A stretch of DNA of 64,000 nt from Bacteroidota bacterium (GCA_021156365.1 JAJNDK010000001.1:124001-188000), one strand, 5' to 3'. Shown: positions 44,722 to 53,288, counted from the first letter of the stretch. Numbers and translations: made by a program. The notes: generated from the sequence alone by a model not told the origin.

Positions 44722-46098
44722 ATGGCACTTATTGAGCAATTATATAAAACCTTAGGTGAACGCCGCCGGCCGGAAGATGTGGCGGAGTTGGTACTTGAGC
44801 TACTGAAAGAAAATGTAAACAACCGTGAGCGGGCGATCCTCGAAAAGGCGGCGAAAGGCTCATTGGCGCAAAATGTATTTGGCTACACTTCTATGCTGCA
44901 AACATTCGCGGAAGCCAAAGGAGCGGGAACACAGGTTGCAAAAGCCATGGAGATCTTTAAGCTCCATCCTTCCGCGAGCTCCGACTACAACAACAGATCG
45001 AACATTGAAGCATTTATAGACCAGGTATCTCCTCTTATTCATAAATCCGTCGGGCAAAATGATTTCAAAACAAACCGGCTGAACAAAAGCCAGCGGAAAG
45101 AGAACGGGCTCGACTTGTCCAAACGCAATTACAACAAGAAGTGGCGGCTGTTAAAACGATTGGAAGAGAAGCTTCAGAAATTCATCAGGGAAACGAAGAA
45201 AACAGAATTCCAGAAAATCTCGAAACATGGCCTGGCGCATTCCCTGGATCTCGCGACTTTTTCTTCCGACCTGAATACTGCCTGTTTTATTGCCTATTAC
45301 AATTCACGTTGTAACCTGAGAAGCGTTTTCACCAATCAAAGCCAGGAAAGGCCTTTTGATGAAATAAGCGAAATGCTGTTGAACAGATGCAAAAAAGTAG
45401 AAAGCAATTTTTTTGATCATTTCAGAACGTCTAAACCGGAAAAGAATAGTTCTGCCAACTGGTGGGCGATAGCGCATATTTATACAAGCGGGGACGTGTT
45501 ATCGAATCTCAGCGATGAACAAAAAGGCCGGCTCCTCGGGAAGTGGACGGGTATCCTGCAGGAGATCGCCGCATTGCTGGACGAGGTCTGGGCGGTGAGC
45601 AATATAAACAGGCAGACGATGATCGTGAAAAAAGGGAATGATTCCACTACCTGGAACAATACGGCCGGCGCATGGAATAAAGCGAGGGATAACTGGATGA
45701 ATTTAATTTATTCCTTAGGACTGGAATATATACTTGATGAGATCTGCTTTGGCAAAGTGCTTCGCTTAATGGCCGGCGATGTCGCATACTGGCACTTGTC
45801 GACAGGAGGGAAGCTGGATCCGAACACGGATGTGTGGAATAAGCTACCATTGCCCTGGGAAGTATTTCAAAACAAAGCAAAATGCAATAAGGAGCTGGTT
45901 GTGCGCTTATGTAATGAAGCAGGACTTGATCCGGAAAAGTCGGGATGGATCGCGCCACGCATTCACGGGGTGGCGGAATTCAAACCTACGCCGGAGCTCG
46001 TTCATGGAGTTACCGTATCCAATCCTTATCTGGCAGGCGTTCTTAAAAGACATAACTATTTCTCCGGTAAGATCGGGAAACCGATCAGCCCGGAATAA
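44722..46098 (+). CDS. Unrecognised basic helical protein next to the tRNA pair
   Basis: 458 residues, family unknown to me. The sequence is largely alpha-helical with a strongly basic stretch at about 116-160 (KTNRLNKSQRKENGL, then KRNYNKKWRLLKRLEEKL) that could contact nucleic acid, and conserved-looking aromatic segments NSSANWWAIAHIY and DVAYWHLSTGGKLDPNTDVW. It has no signal peptide. The stop codon is 4 nt before the first of two unusual tRNAs, so gene and tRNAs are likely to be in one transcript. A tRNA-related function (binding, modification or cutting) is only suggested by position and charge. Confidence 0.6.
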   Translation: MALIEQLYKTLGERRRPEDVAELVLELLKENVNNRERAILEKAAKGSLAQNVFGYTSMLQTFAEAKGAGTQVAKAMEIFKLHPSASSDYNNRSNIEAFIDQVSPLIHKSVGQNDFKTNRLNKSQRKENGLDLSKRNYNKKWRLLKRLEEKLQKFIRETKKTEFQKISKHGLAHSLDLATFSSDLNTACFIAYYNSRCNLRSVFTNQSQERPFDEISEMLLNRCKKVESNFFDHFRTSKPEKNSSANWWAIAHIYTSGDVLSNLSDEQKGRLLGKWTGILQEIAALLDEVWAVSNINRQTMIVKKGNDSTTWNNTAGAWNKARDNWMNLIYSLGLEYILDEICFGKVLRLMAGDVAYWHLSTGGKLDPNTDVWNKLPLPWEVFQNKAKCNKELVVRLCNEAGLDPEKSGWIAPRIHGVAEFKPTPELVHGVTVSNPYLAGVLKRHNYFSGKIGKPISPE

Positions 46099-46102
46099 AA
46101 AA

Positions 46103-46175
46103 GACAGGTTAGTTCAGTGGTAGAACGACCGGCTCTTCATCCGGTTGGACGCAGGTTCGAGCCCTGCACCTGTCT
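46103..46175 (+). tRNA. tRNA-like gene 1 with an 8-nt anticodon loop
   Basis: 73 nt fold perfectly: acceptor GACAGGT / ACCTGTC, D-arm GTTC / GAAC, T-arm GCAGG / CCTGC with T-loop TTCGAGC, discriminator T. The anticodon stem is ACCGG / CCGGT, with the 8-nt loop CTCTTCAT between the stems. Reading TTC (Glu) with A37 leaves an extra C before the anticodon; reading CTT (Lys) leaves an extra C after it. The identity therefore cannot be assigned from sequence. Confidence 0.85.
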
Positions 46176-46180
46176 CTTTT

Positions 46181-46253
46181 TCTGATATAGCTCAGCGGCA
46201 GAGCGCCCGGCTCGTTACCCGGGTGGACACAGGTTCGAGCCCTGTTATCAGAA
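46181..46253 (+). tRNA. tRNA-like gene 2 with an 8-nt anticodon loop
   Basis: 73 nt, 5 nt after the first. Acceptor TCTGATA / TATCAGA, D-arm GCTC / GAGC, T-arm ACAGG / CCTGT with T-loop TTCGAGC, discriminator A. The anticodon stem CCCGG / CCGGG encloses the 8-nt loop CTCGTTAC. GTT (Asn) with an extra C before it, or CGT (Thr) with an extra base after it, are the two readings. Confidence 0.85.
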
Positions 46254-46320
46254 CAAAAGGACTGGCATTTGAATTGCTGCTGTTTTTTGTTGAAACGAAA
46301 CAGCTGACTGAAAAGCTCAA

Positions 46321-46632
46321 ATGACACCGTTAGAAATAGAACATATCATCGCGAACGAACTGAGATCCGAGCCGGATCATAAAAATGTTTTCGGGCTTGA
46401 TCTTACCGAATGCTTAATTGAACCGGTAAAACAAAAATACAAGGGCTTAAAGGAGGCAGGCGAAACGTATGACTTATGGACGGTGCTGGAGGAAAGCAAA
46501 GATAAAAAAGGGTATAAGATCTATTTTGACGAAGAAACAGGAATGTTCGGCCTGGGAATAACATCCGAAAAAGACGAGCTGATCGATATCGGGACTTGCG
46601 GTACTTTTCTTGAAGCGCTCGACTGCATGTAA
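46321..46632 (+). CDS. Small acidic protein, 103 residues
   Basis: No family recognised. Acidic and mixed alpha/beta, with IEHIIANELRSEPDHKNVFG and IYFDEETGMFGLGI. The compact size and its place just before a SUKH-like gene and after the tRNA pair suggest an immunity- or antitoxin-like protein, but this is inference. Confidence 0.5.
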   Translation: MTPLEIEHIIANELRSEPDHKNVFGLDLTECLIEPVKQKYKGLKEAGETYDLWTVLEESKDKKGYKIYFDEETGMFGLGITSEKDELIDIGTCGTFLEALDCM

Positions 46633-46649
46633 ATAAAAATCCAAAGCTC

Positions 46650-46913
46650 ATGGAAAAGATCATTGAACCCTATTATTGTGAAGATGCGCAGATAGATGTG
46701 ATCCTTCCGGCTGACAGGTTTTATACGGATCCCTCCGGTGATTATCTTGTCATCGGATATCCCGGGGTAGATGGGATAGAGTTCAGGTTGAAAACCAATG
46801 TGAATGACATGACGGTGTATGCTTTTTATCCGATCGGACAGGAACATATTGAAATTGCCCAAACACCGGCAGAGCTGGTAAGGAAGTGGAAAGAGGGGAT
46901 TTTGGTCTTATAA
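46650..46913 (+). CDS. Small SMI1/KNR4-like (SUKH) protein
   Basis: 87 residues. PSGDYLVIGYPGVDGIEFRL and the final PAELVRKWKEGIL resemble the edge of the SUKH fold, which is common among immunity proteins of polymorphic toxins; by eye only. It lies 17 nt after the preceding small gene and is probably co-translated. Confidence 0.5.
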   Translation: MEKIIEPYYCEDAQIDVILPADRFYTDPSGDYLVIGYPGVDGIEFRLKTNVNDMTVYAFYPIGQEHIEIAQTPAELVRKWKEGILVL

Positions 46914-46931
46914 AACGAATACCCGAACGAC

Positions 46932-47690
46932 CTATCTCCTCATTCTCTCAAGTATCTCCGCCTTTTTCCTCCGGGCTATTTCAAACACCTTTCCGTTCAG
47001 CATTTCAATAAAGCAGGGTTCGCCTTTGCTGTAAGTTTTGATGTGGCTGGCATTTATCATGCAGCTTTTGTGTATCCGGATCAGCTGCGTATCGTTGCCA
47101 AGGTATTCCTCAAAATCTTTTAAATACTTTGATGTGGTAAATCGTTCGTTCTCTTTGGTGGTGATAATGCTGTACCTGCCGTCGGATTCGATATACAGGA
47201 TGGCGGATGGCGCCAGCAGCTTCACATGATCTCCGACATGGACGGCTATCTTCCGGCCTTTTATATCCGTATCAACGGTGTGGAGCAGGTTGACGATCTG
47301 CAGGGTGCTTTTTGTTTTGAGTGTAATGTTCTTTTTTGCCTTGTCAATGGCGGCCTGCAGGTCTTTTATTTCCACCGGCTTGAGCAGGTAATCGAGCGCG
47401 CTGAATTTTATGGCATTGATGGCATACTGGTCGTAGCTGGTAACAAAGATCACTTCAAAGGGGACCTCTTCGAATCTCGTCAGCAGGTTAAAACCGCTCT
47501 GCCTCGGCATCTGTATGTCGAGGAATACCAGCTGTGGCTTTTTTTCGTTCACCAGCTTTAAAGCCTCTTCCACACTCCCGGCTTCACCAAGCAATTCAAC
47601 TTCCGGAAAGAAATTTTCGAGCAGGTCCCTTAGCACCTCCCTGCTGTTCTCTTCATCATCAATGAGTATTGCCGTTATTTTAGTTTCCAT
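46932..47690 (-). CDS. LytTR-family response regulator (system 1)
   Basis: 252 residues: receiver domain 1-120 with the phosphorylation aspartate D58 in LVFLDIQMPRQSGF and K107-like lysine in YLLKPVEIKDL, then a LytTR DNA-binding domain from about 150 (HVGDHVKLLAPSAILYIESDG, RIHKSCMINASHIK). The start overlaps the kinase stop by 11 bp, a translationally coupled two-component system. Targets are unknown. Confidence 0.94.
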   Translation of the reverse strand: METKITAILIDDEENSREVLRDLLENFFPEVELLGEAGSVEEALKLVNEKKPQLVFLDIQMPRQSGFNLLTRFEEVPFEVIFVTSYDQYAINAIKFSALDYLLKPVEIKDLQAAIDKAKKNITLKTKSTLQIVNLLHTVDTDIKGRKIAVHVGDHVKLLAPSAILYIESDGRYSIITTKENERFTTSKYLKDFEEYLGNDTQLIRIHKSCMINASHIKTYSKGEPCFIEMLNGKVFEIARRKKAEILERMRR

Positions 47691-49467
47691 GTAGGGGTAA
47701 GAATATTTCCACTTTTGTACCTTCCTCCGGGTCAGTGATCACTACACGGGCAGTTCCGTATTCCTGCATTTTATTTATCATCAGCAGACGTTGCTCCGTC
47801 AGCGCCATCCCTACCGAACGATGCTTGTCTTCCTGCCGGTATTGTTTTGCCCTGGCGCGTCCGATCCCGTTATCGGTGATGCAGATCCGCAGCATACCAT
47901 CGCTTTGTGAAACGTCGACAGTCAAAATCCCTTTTCGTTCTTCTTCGAGGTTCATCAGGCCATGCCAGATCGCATTTTCAATGTATGGCTGTATCAGCAT
48001 GGCAGGGACAGTAACCTCTGCTTCATTTACACTTTCATCCACCTGCAGGTTGAATTCGAATTTATTATTGAAGCGCAGCTGCTCCAGCTCCACATACAGT
48101 TTTATCATTTCCAGCTCCTGGTGCAGCGGCAACGCTTTTTCGCGGCTGTTGTGAAGCACGATGCGGATCAGTCGCGCAAATTTGGCAAGGTAATCGTAGG
48201 CTTCCTGCTGATTTTTCTTCAGGATGTATTTTTGAATGCTGTTGATGGCATTGAAAATAAAATGAGGGTTCATCTGTGCCCGCAATGCCTGCTGTTCGAA
48301 TTCAAGGATACTTTTTTCCAGCTCGATCTGCTCTTGTTTTTTCCGGCTCCGGTTCCTTACCACGATCAGGAGGAGGACTGTGATAATAAATCCGGCTCCG
48401 GCAAGAATAGTGATCCCCAGGAATGTTTTTCGCTCACTGTTGGAGACAAGCAGGGCATTTTCTTTTTCGAGGAGTGCAATGTTCTGCTCTTTCTTTTCTG
48501 CTTCGTATCGTATTTTCAGCTCTTCTATCTGTTCGTTCTTATCGGCATTATACAGGCTATCCTGCAGTACCCCGTATTTTTGCTGGTACGCATAAGCGCT
48601 GTCGTATTGACCGCTTTGTCCATAGATCTCGGCCTTGTTCTGGTAAATGTGTAAAAAGTACTCCGGGCTTTCGATATCTTTTACTGCAAGGCCGGCTGAA
48701 TCGAGCAGTGCGATACATTCCTGCACACGCTGTTTATATCCCGGTGCCTTTGGTCCTTTGTGCATGTAATACCTGGCCACCTGCAGGTTTATGTAAGCAG
48801 TTGCCATTCCGGGCCGGTCGCCTGCTTCTTTAAACAACCGCAGCGCCTTTCGGGCATATTCGATCACCAGGTCCATATTTCCACGCTCCAGCTCCATGAA
48901 GCTGACATTCACATACGTATCGGCAAGTGAGTTTTTATCATTCACGGCTATGAATAATTGCTCTGATTGTTTCAGGTAGCTGAGCGCTTTCTCATAATCT
49001 TTTTTAACACTGTACAGGCTGGATACTACCATGTAACTATTGGCGAGACCGTTGGTGTCTTTCAGTTCAGTGAACAGGCTGATGGCTTTGTTAAGGAAAC
49101 CAAGCGCATTATCCCACCGGGCGAGTGTTGCATAGTTCATTCCTATGCCATAGTTTGTAACAGCTATTGCTTTTTTGTCGTTCAGCTCTTCCGCGATCCG
49201 GAGTGCATTGAAAGACGCAGCCGTACTTTTGTCGTACTGGCCCATATTTATATATACTCCTGCAATCTTGCCATAGTCATTGCACAGGGCCTTGCGGTCA
49301 TTTTTTACACTATCTTCCTTCAATGCGCGCAGGTAACATTTCAGTGCGGCGGAGTAATTACCTGCTTTTTTCAGGCTGTCTCCCCGGGCAATATCATTTT
49401 GTGCGTGCAGACCGGCGCAAGCAAACAAAACAAGTAAAAGACATATATGCCGGGTTAAACGGATCAT
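47680..49467 (-). CDS. TPR-type sensor histidine kinase (system 1)
   Basis: Signal peptide at the start, tetratricopeptide repeats about 30-300 in the periplasm, a membrane helix about 348-370, then the His_kinase domain (PF06580 type) with ALRAQMNPHFIFNAINSIQK (histidine near 402) and a HATPase domain with ENAIWHGLMN and ITDNGIGRARA. Counting starts from the ATG at 49467; the longer frame with TTG at 49476 would overlap the promoter box TACATTTG at 49474-49481. It is the first gene of the pair. Confidence 0.93.
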   Translation of the reverse strand: MIRLTRHICLLLVLFACAGLHAQNDIARGDSLKKAGNYSAALKCYLRALKEDSVKNDRKALCNDYGKIAGVYINMGQYDKSTAASFNALRIAEELNDKKAIAVTNYGIGMNYATLARWDNALGFLNKAISLFTELKDTNGLANSYMVVSSLYSVKKDYEKALSYLKQSEQLFIAVNDKNSLADTYVNVSFMELERGNMDLVIEYARKALRLFKEAGDRPGMATAYINLQVARYYMHKGPKAPGYKQRVQECIALLDSAGLAVKDIESPEYFLHIYQNKAEIYGQSGQYDSAYAYQQKYGVLQDSLYNADKNEQIEELKIRYEAEKKEQNIALLEKENALLVSNSERKTFLGITILAGAGFIITVLLLIVVRNRSRKKQEQIELEKSILEFEQQALRAQMNPHFIFNAINSIQKYILKKNQQEAYDYLAKFARLIRIVLHNSREKALPLHQELEMIKLYVELEQLRFNNKFEFNLQVDESVNEAEVTVPAMLIQPYIENAIWHGLMNLEEERKGILTVDVSQSDGMLRICITDNGIGRARAKQYRQEDKHRSVGMALTEQRLLMINKMQEYGTARVVITDPEEGTKVEIFLPLHGN

Positions 49468-49473
49468 AAGAAA

Positions 49474-49481
49474 CAAATGTA
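49474..49481 (-). promoter_or_regulatory. -7 promoter box (TACATTTG) of LytTR system 1
   Basis: On the minus strand, 6 nt before the kinase ATG, so the mRNA is expected to be leaderless or nearly so. Confidence 0.45.
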
Positions 49482-49596
49482 CTAATTATGCGAAAGCCGG
49501 TCAGGGGTTTTCTCAGAATGTGAAATAAACGTTGTTAACGGTAGTCGATCCACCGGCACTCATTTTTAAGGCGCTTTTTTATTATAGAGAATTGGG

Positions 49597-49604
49597 TATA
49601 TTTG
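49597..49604 (+). promoter_or_regulatory. -7 promoter box (TATATTTG) of the S33 peptidase gene
   Basis: TAnnTTTG match 44 nt before the ATG at 49649. Confidence 0.4.
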
Positions 49605-49648
49605 ATTCACAGTGAAAGATTAATTTGTAAATAGTTAAACCGGTAAAC

Positions 49649-50680
49649 ATGCGTATTTTCTCTTTTCTCACGATTATCTGTCTTCTGATCTCCTGCAAGC
49701 CTAAAACAGCTCCGGCGACAATCCCCGACGTTCACGTTACGGATTACTTTAATTACGGCGATACTCTTGAATCGGCAGGTGTAAAAATGATCTCAATCAA
49801 AACACCGGTGGGAGAATTTAAGGTGTGGACCAAACGTTTCGGTACGAATCCGAAGATAAAAATTCTGTTGCTGCATGGCGGTCCTGCCATGACGCATGAG
49901 TACATGGAATGTTTCGAAACCTTTTTCCAGCGGGAAGGGTTTGAGTTTTATGAATACGATCAGTTGGGTTCTTATTACAGTGATCAGCCCAAAGACAGCA
50001 GCTTATGGACGACCGAACGTTTTGTGGAAGAAGTGGAGCAGGTGAGGATTGCGATCAACGCAGACAGCAGCAATTTTTATGTGTTGGGCAATTCATGGGG
50101 AGGCATCCTGGCGATGGAGTACGCTTTGAAATATCAAAAGAATCTAAAGGGATTGGTAGTCTCCAATATGATGGCAAGCGCACCTGCTTACGGAAAATAT
50201 GCACAGGAAGTATTAGGTCCGCAGATAGATCCGAAAGTTCTGGAAGAGATCCGTGCGATAGAGACGAAAAAGGATTTTGCCAACCCTCGTTATATGGAAC
50301 TGCTTATTCCGCATTTTTATCATGAGCATATCTGCCGCCTAAAGGAATGGCCGGATGGATTCAATCGCGCTATGAAACATGCAAACGGCGAAGTATACAC
50401 CCTGATGCAGGGACCGAGCGAATTCGGGATCAGCGGCCGTCTTGCCAACTGGGATATAAAAAACCGCCTGCCGGAAATTACAATTCCGACTTTAATGATA
50501 GGTGCTAAGTACGACACCATGGATCCTAAAGCCATGGAAGAACAAAGCAAACTGGTAAAAAAAGGCCGTTACCTGTATTGTCCCAACGGCAGCCATCTCT
50601 CGATGTGGGACGACCAGCAGGTATTTATGAGCGGGGTGATACAGTTCATAAAAGATACGGATGTGGGGAAGTTAAAATAA
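49649..50680 (+). CDS. Proline iminopeptidase-like alpha/beta hydrolase, lipoprotein
   Basis: 343 residues with a signal peptide and lipobox LLISC (cysteine about 16), placing it on the membrane. Alpha/beta-hydrolase core of the S33 peptidase group: oxyanion-hole HGGPAMTHEYM near 73-83, nucleophile in GNSWGGILAMEYAL (S149), an acid in MIGAKYDTMDPKA and the late histidine in PNGSHLSMWDD. Cleaves N-terminal proline residues in the family's model members. A 45-nt remnant of its 3' end is repeated at 51730. Confidence 0.88.
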   Translation: MRIFSFLTIICLLISCKPKTAPATIPDVHVTDYFNYGDTLESAGVKMISIKTPVGEFKVWTKRFGTNPKIKILLLHGGPAMTHEYMECFETFFQREGFEFYEYDQLGSYYSDQPKDSSLWTTERFVEEVEQVRIAINADSSNFYVLGNSWGGILAMEYALKYQKNLKGLVVSNMMASAPAYGKYAQEVLGPQIDPKVLEEIRAIETKKDFANPRYMELLIPHFYHEHICRLKEWPDGFNRAMKHANGEVYTLMQGPSEFGISGRLANWDIKNRLPEITIPTLMIGAKYDTMDPKAMEEQSKLVKKGRYLYCPNGSHLSMWDDQQVFMSGVIQFIKDTDVGKLK

Positions 50681-50724
50681 AGTTTATAGTTTGGAAACAT
50701 TCGTTCAGCCTTTAATAAAAAAAC

Positions 50725-50732
50725 TATATTTG
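50725..50732 (+). promoter_or_regulatory. -7 promoter box (TATATTTG) of the 311-residue secreted protein gene
   Basis: TAnnTTTG match 22 nt before the ATG at 50755. Confidence 0.45.
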
Positions 50733-50754
50733 AGGCATCAATAAGGTTTGGCTT

Positions 50755-51690
50755 ATGAAATATTTTCTGTTTATACTTGTCTGTTCATTTTCCTTGCTTT
50801 TGCAGGCTCAATTGCCTTCCAAAAACATTTCGAATAAGAACACGGAGGATCACATTCTTATTCCGGGCAGCCACATGTATATTGTACCTGCAAAAGGCTT
50901 CAAACTTGCCAAGGATCATATGGGACTGCAGAATGCAAATGGCGCTCTTGTGTTGGTTTTCGATATAGACGGTGGAAATTATAGCAGCAATACAGCAACT
51001 TTTACCAGGGAGAATTTTGAAAGGAAAGGAGCAAAAGTGCTTGAGTTCGAAGAATTTGTATTCAATGGATTCCCGGCAAAATACATCCACATGCAGGGAG
51101 ATGATCTCATGAAAAACCATACGATCGTATTTGGAGATTCGACTTTCTCTGCCTCTGTGATGGGAAATTATGATGCATCAAATGAAATGCTGGGGCAGGA
51201 AATGAAAGCAAGTATACTTTCTATTATTTATGAGAAGAACCGGAAAGTGAACCCTTTTGAAACCGCACGTTTCATTCTCAATGATTCTGTTTCTCTTTTT
51301 AAATTCGTGAAATTCACTTCCAATATGTTTATGTATTGGCCCAATGGAGTTGAAGATAAGGAGAATGAAGAAGCCGCAACTGTTTTTGTAACGCAAATGC
51401 CTTTTCCCGAAGGCTCTACGCTTTTTACCATATCCGAAACTATATTCAATTCTATTAAACGCTATGGAACTATTGAGAAAAAGGAGAAAGAACGGTTTGA
51501 TGTAATGAATGATTTTCGTTTTTATGAATGCGAGGCCAGGTCAATGCTGAACGGACATGAAAAAGTATTGTATCAATTTGTCGCAGCCGACAAAGGTACG
51601 GCCATTGTTATCCAGTGTACCAGCCCGCCGGATTCGAAAAAGAACATTTCTGAATTTAAAAAGCTGGCGTATACATTGAGATTCAAATGA
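50755..51690 (+). CDS. Hypothetical secreted protein, 311 residues
   Basis: Signal peptide 1-19 (LLLQAQ). The mature part is mixed alpha/beta with IPGSHMYIVPAKGFKL and repeating FPAKYIHMQGDDL-like strands, suggesting two similar halves of about 140 residues; the halves are only weakly alike. No family recognised. It is flanked by an intact S33 peptidase gene and a copy of that gene's 3' end, so it may have arrived by rearrangement. Confidence 0.55.
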   Translation: MKYFLFILVCSFSLLLQAQLPSKNISNKNTEDHILIPGSHMYIVPAKGFKLAKDHMGLQNANGALVLVFDIDGGNYSSNTATFTRENFERKGAKVLEFEEFVFNGFPAKYIHMQGDDLMKNHTIVFGDSTFSASVMGNYDASNEMLGQEMKASILSIIYEKNRKVNPFETARFILNDSVSLFKFVKFTSNMFMYWPNGVEDKENEEAATVFVTQMPFPEGSTLFTISETIFNSIKRYGTIEKKEKERFDVMNDFRFYECEARSMLNGHEKVLYQFVAADKGTAIVIQCTSPPDSKKNISEFKKLAYTLRFK

Positions 51691-51729
51691 ACCATGAAAA
51701 GGTTTTCGCGTTCAGATATAAGGATACCC

Positions 51730-51774
51730 GGAGTGATACAGTTCATAAAAGATACGGATGCAGGGAAGCTGTAA
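51730..51774 (+). pseudogene. Duplicated 3' end of the S33 peptidase gene
   Basis: Encodes GVIQFIKDTDAGKL and a stop, against GVIQFIKDTDVGKLK at 50633-50677; only a few of 45 bases differ. It has no start and is the relic of a second copy of the peptidase gene. Confidence 0.8.
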
Positions 51775-51794
51775 ACAAAAAAAGAAATGCTATT

Positions 51795-53051
51795 CTAATT
51801 TTCTTCTTCTGTCTTTGTCTGGGGTGTGCCTTTCTTGTAATCTTCCCCGAACTTATGCGTCCGCTTCGTTCCATCATACATTTCAAATTTCAGCAGCTTG
51901 CACTCGAGCTGGCTGTTGTACAATGTGATCTTCCTCGAAGGCCGTAAGCCAATGAATTTAGCGGCATCCATATTGGCCGTGATGATCCAGGCCGTCCAGC
52001 CTTTGAAATCCTTTTTCATTTTGTCGCCGATCTGTTTATAGAAAGCGACCATGTCGGTGTCTTCTCCCATCCGCTCACCGTAGGGAGGGTTCAGGAACAA
52101 CACACCGCGGGGCTTGTCGGGTACATAGCTAAAAAAATCTTTGTTGATCACTTTTACCACATCTTCCACTTTGGCGGCTTCCACATTCTTTTGTGCAATC
52201 TTAGCTGTAGCAGGGGAGATCTCGATCGCTTCGATCCGTGGATCTCCGTTAGTGATCTTCCCGATCATGCTTTCGTAGATTGTTTCATACATGGCTTGAT
52301 CATAATCTTTCCAGCGCATAAAACCAAAGTCGTTGCGGAAATAGCCCGGCGGGATCTTGTTGGCGATCAGGGCTGCTTCGATGGCAAAGGTCCCGGAGCC
52401 GGTCATACCATCCAGCATAAAAATATGCGGTTCCCAGTCGGAGAGAAGCAGGATACCTGCGGCCAGTACTTCTTTCAATGGTGCCAGGTTCACTTCTTCA
52501 CGATATCCGCGCTTGTGCAGGATGGTTCCGCTGCTGTCCAGCGATATCGTAACATCGTGACGGAAAATATGTACATTGATCCGTAAGGTAGGATCGTCCT
52601 TATCTACCGAAGGGCGGTCCTGGAATTTCTCGTTAAAACGATCCACAATCCCATCCTTGGTCACCTGCGATACAAACTGCGAGTGATTGAAAAAATGGGT
52701 GTTGATAACAGAATCCACTACAAAGGTATCCTTCAGGTCTATCAGGGTTTCCCATTCCATTGCATTGATAAATTTGTAGTATTCTTCCTGGTCCTGTATA
52801 TAAAAACGTTTGATCGGTTTCAGGATGCGGAGTGCGGTGCGCAAACAGAGATTGGCTTTGTACATAAAGCCATTGTCGCCCCAGAAGCTTACCGCGCGGT
52901 TGGCTACGTCAATATTCTTTGCGCCTAATCTCAGGAGCTCGTGTGCGAGCACGTCTTCCAATCCGAAGAAAGTGGTTGCGATCATTTCAAAATCACCTTC
53001 CTGCAGGTTGTTGTGCTCTTTTGCTTCTCTTTTGTAGTTTTGTTTTGCCAT
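51795..53051 (-). CDS. rlmL: THUMP-domain 23S rRNA guanine-N2 methyltransferase (RlmL-like)
   Basis: 418 residues. THUMP RNA-binding domain about 60-170, then a class I methyltransferase with MLDGMTGSGTFAIEAALIA at about 213-231, EISPATAKIAQKNVEAAKV and the catalytic NPPYGERMGEDTDM near 325-338. This is the N-terminal half of E. coli RlmKL, which makes m2G2445; the RlmK half is absent, as in many bacteria. A basic C-terminal tail ends in KTEEEN. The locus-specific substrate is inferred from the family. Confidence 0.88.
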   Translation of the reverse strand: MAKQNYKREAKEHNNLQEGDFEMIATTFFGLEDVLAHELLRLGAKNIDVANRAVSFWGDNGFMYKANLCLRTALRILKPIKRFYIQDQEEYYKFINAMEWETLIDLKDTFVVDSVINTHFFNHSQFVSQVTKDGIVDRFNEKFQDRPSVDKDDPTLRINVHIFRHDVTISLDSSGTILHKRGYREEVNLAPLKEVLAAGILLLSDWEPHIFMLDGMTGSGTFAIEAALIANKIPPGYFRNDFGFMRWKDYDQAMYETIYESMIGKITNGDPRIEAIEISPATAKIAQKNVEAAKVEDVVKVINKDFFSYVPDKPRGVLFLNPPYGERMGEDTDMVAFYKQIGDKMKKDFKGWTAWIITANMDAAKFIGLRPSRKITLYNSQLECKLLKFEMYDGTKRTHKFGEDYKKGTPQTKTEEEN

Positions 53052-53249
53052 TTGTTTTATAATTAAAGAACCTTCCTTTCGGTTCTATTTGTTTCGGGTT
53101 GGTGATTTTGGGTTAGTTTGTGCAAAATTACCCGATTATTGTCCCCAACTTATTATGTCTTATATGATTTTTATATTTCTGTCGCGTAGTCGGTGATAGT
53201 TGCGACACTAAAAATCAAACAATAGCTTTGCGTTCTCTGCGTGTATTTC

Positions 53250-53265
53250 TCGCGAGGCTTCGCGA
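53250..53265. repeat. TCGCGA-type palindrome
   Basis: TCGCGAGGCTTCGCGA, identical to the core at 36214-36229 and 54238-54253, set in a gap of 237 nt (53052-53288) between two minus-strand genes; the rest of that gap has no visible gene. Confidence 0.7.
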
Positions 53266-53288
53266 GCGCCCTTTGCGGTTAAATATAG

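Noticed and set aside
46103-46253. Ordinary tRNA-Glu and tRNA-Asn
   Set aside because: Both would need a 7-nt loop; no alternative pairing of the anticodon stems removes the extra base without a mismatch.
46109-46327. 72-residue protein on the minus strand
   Set aside because: It is antisense to both tRNA genes.
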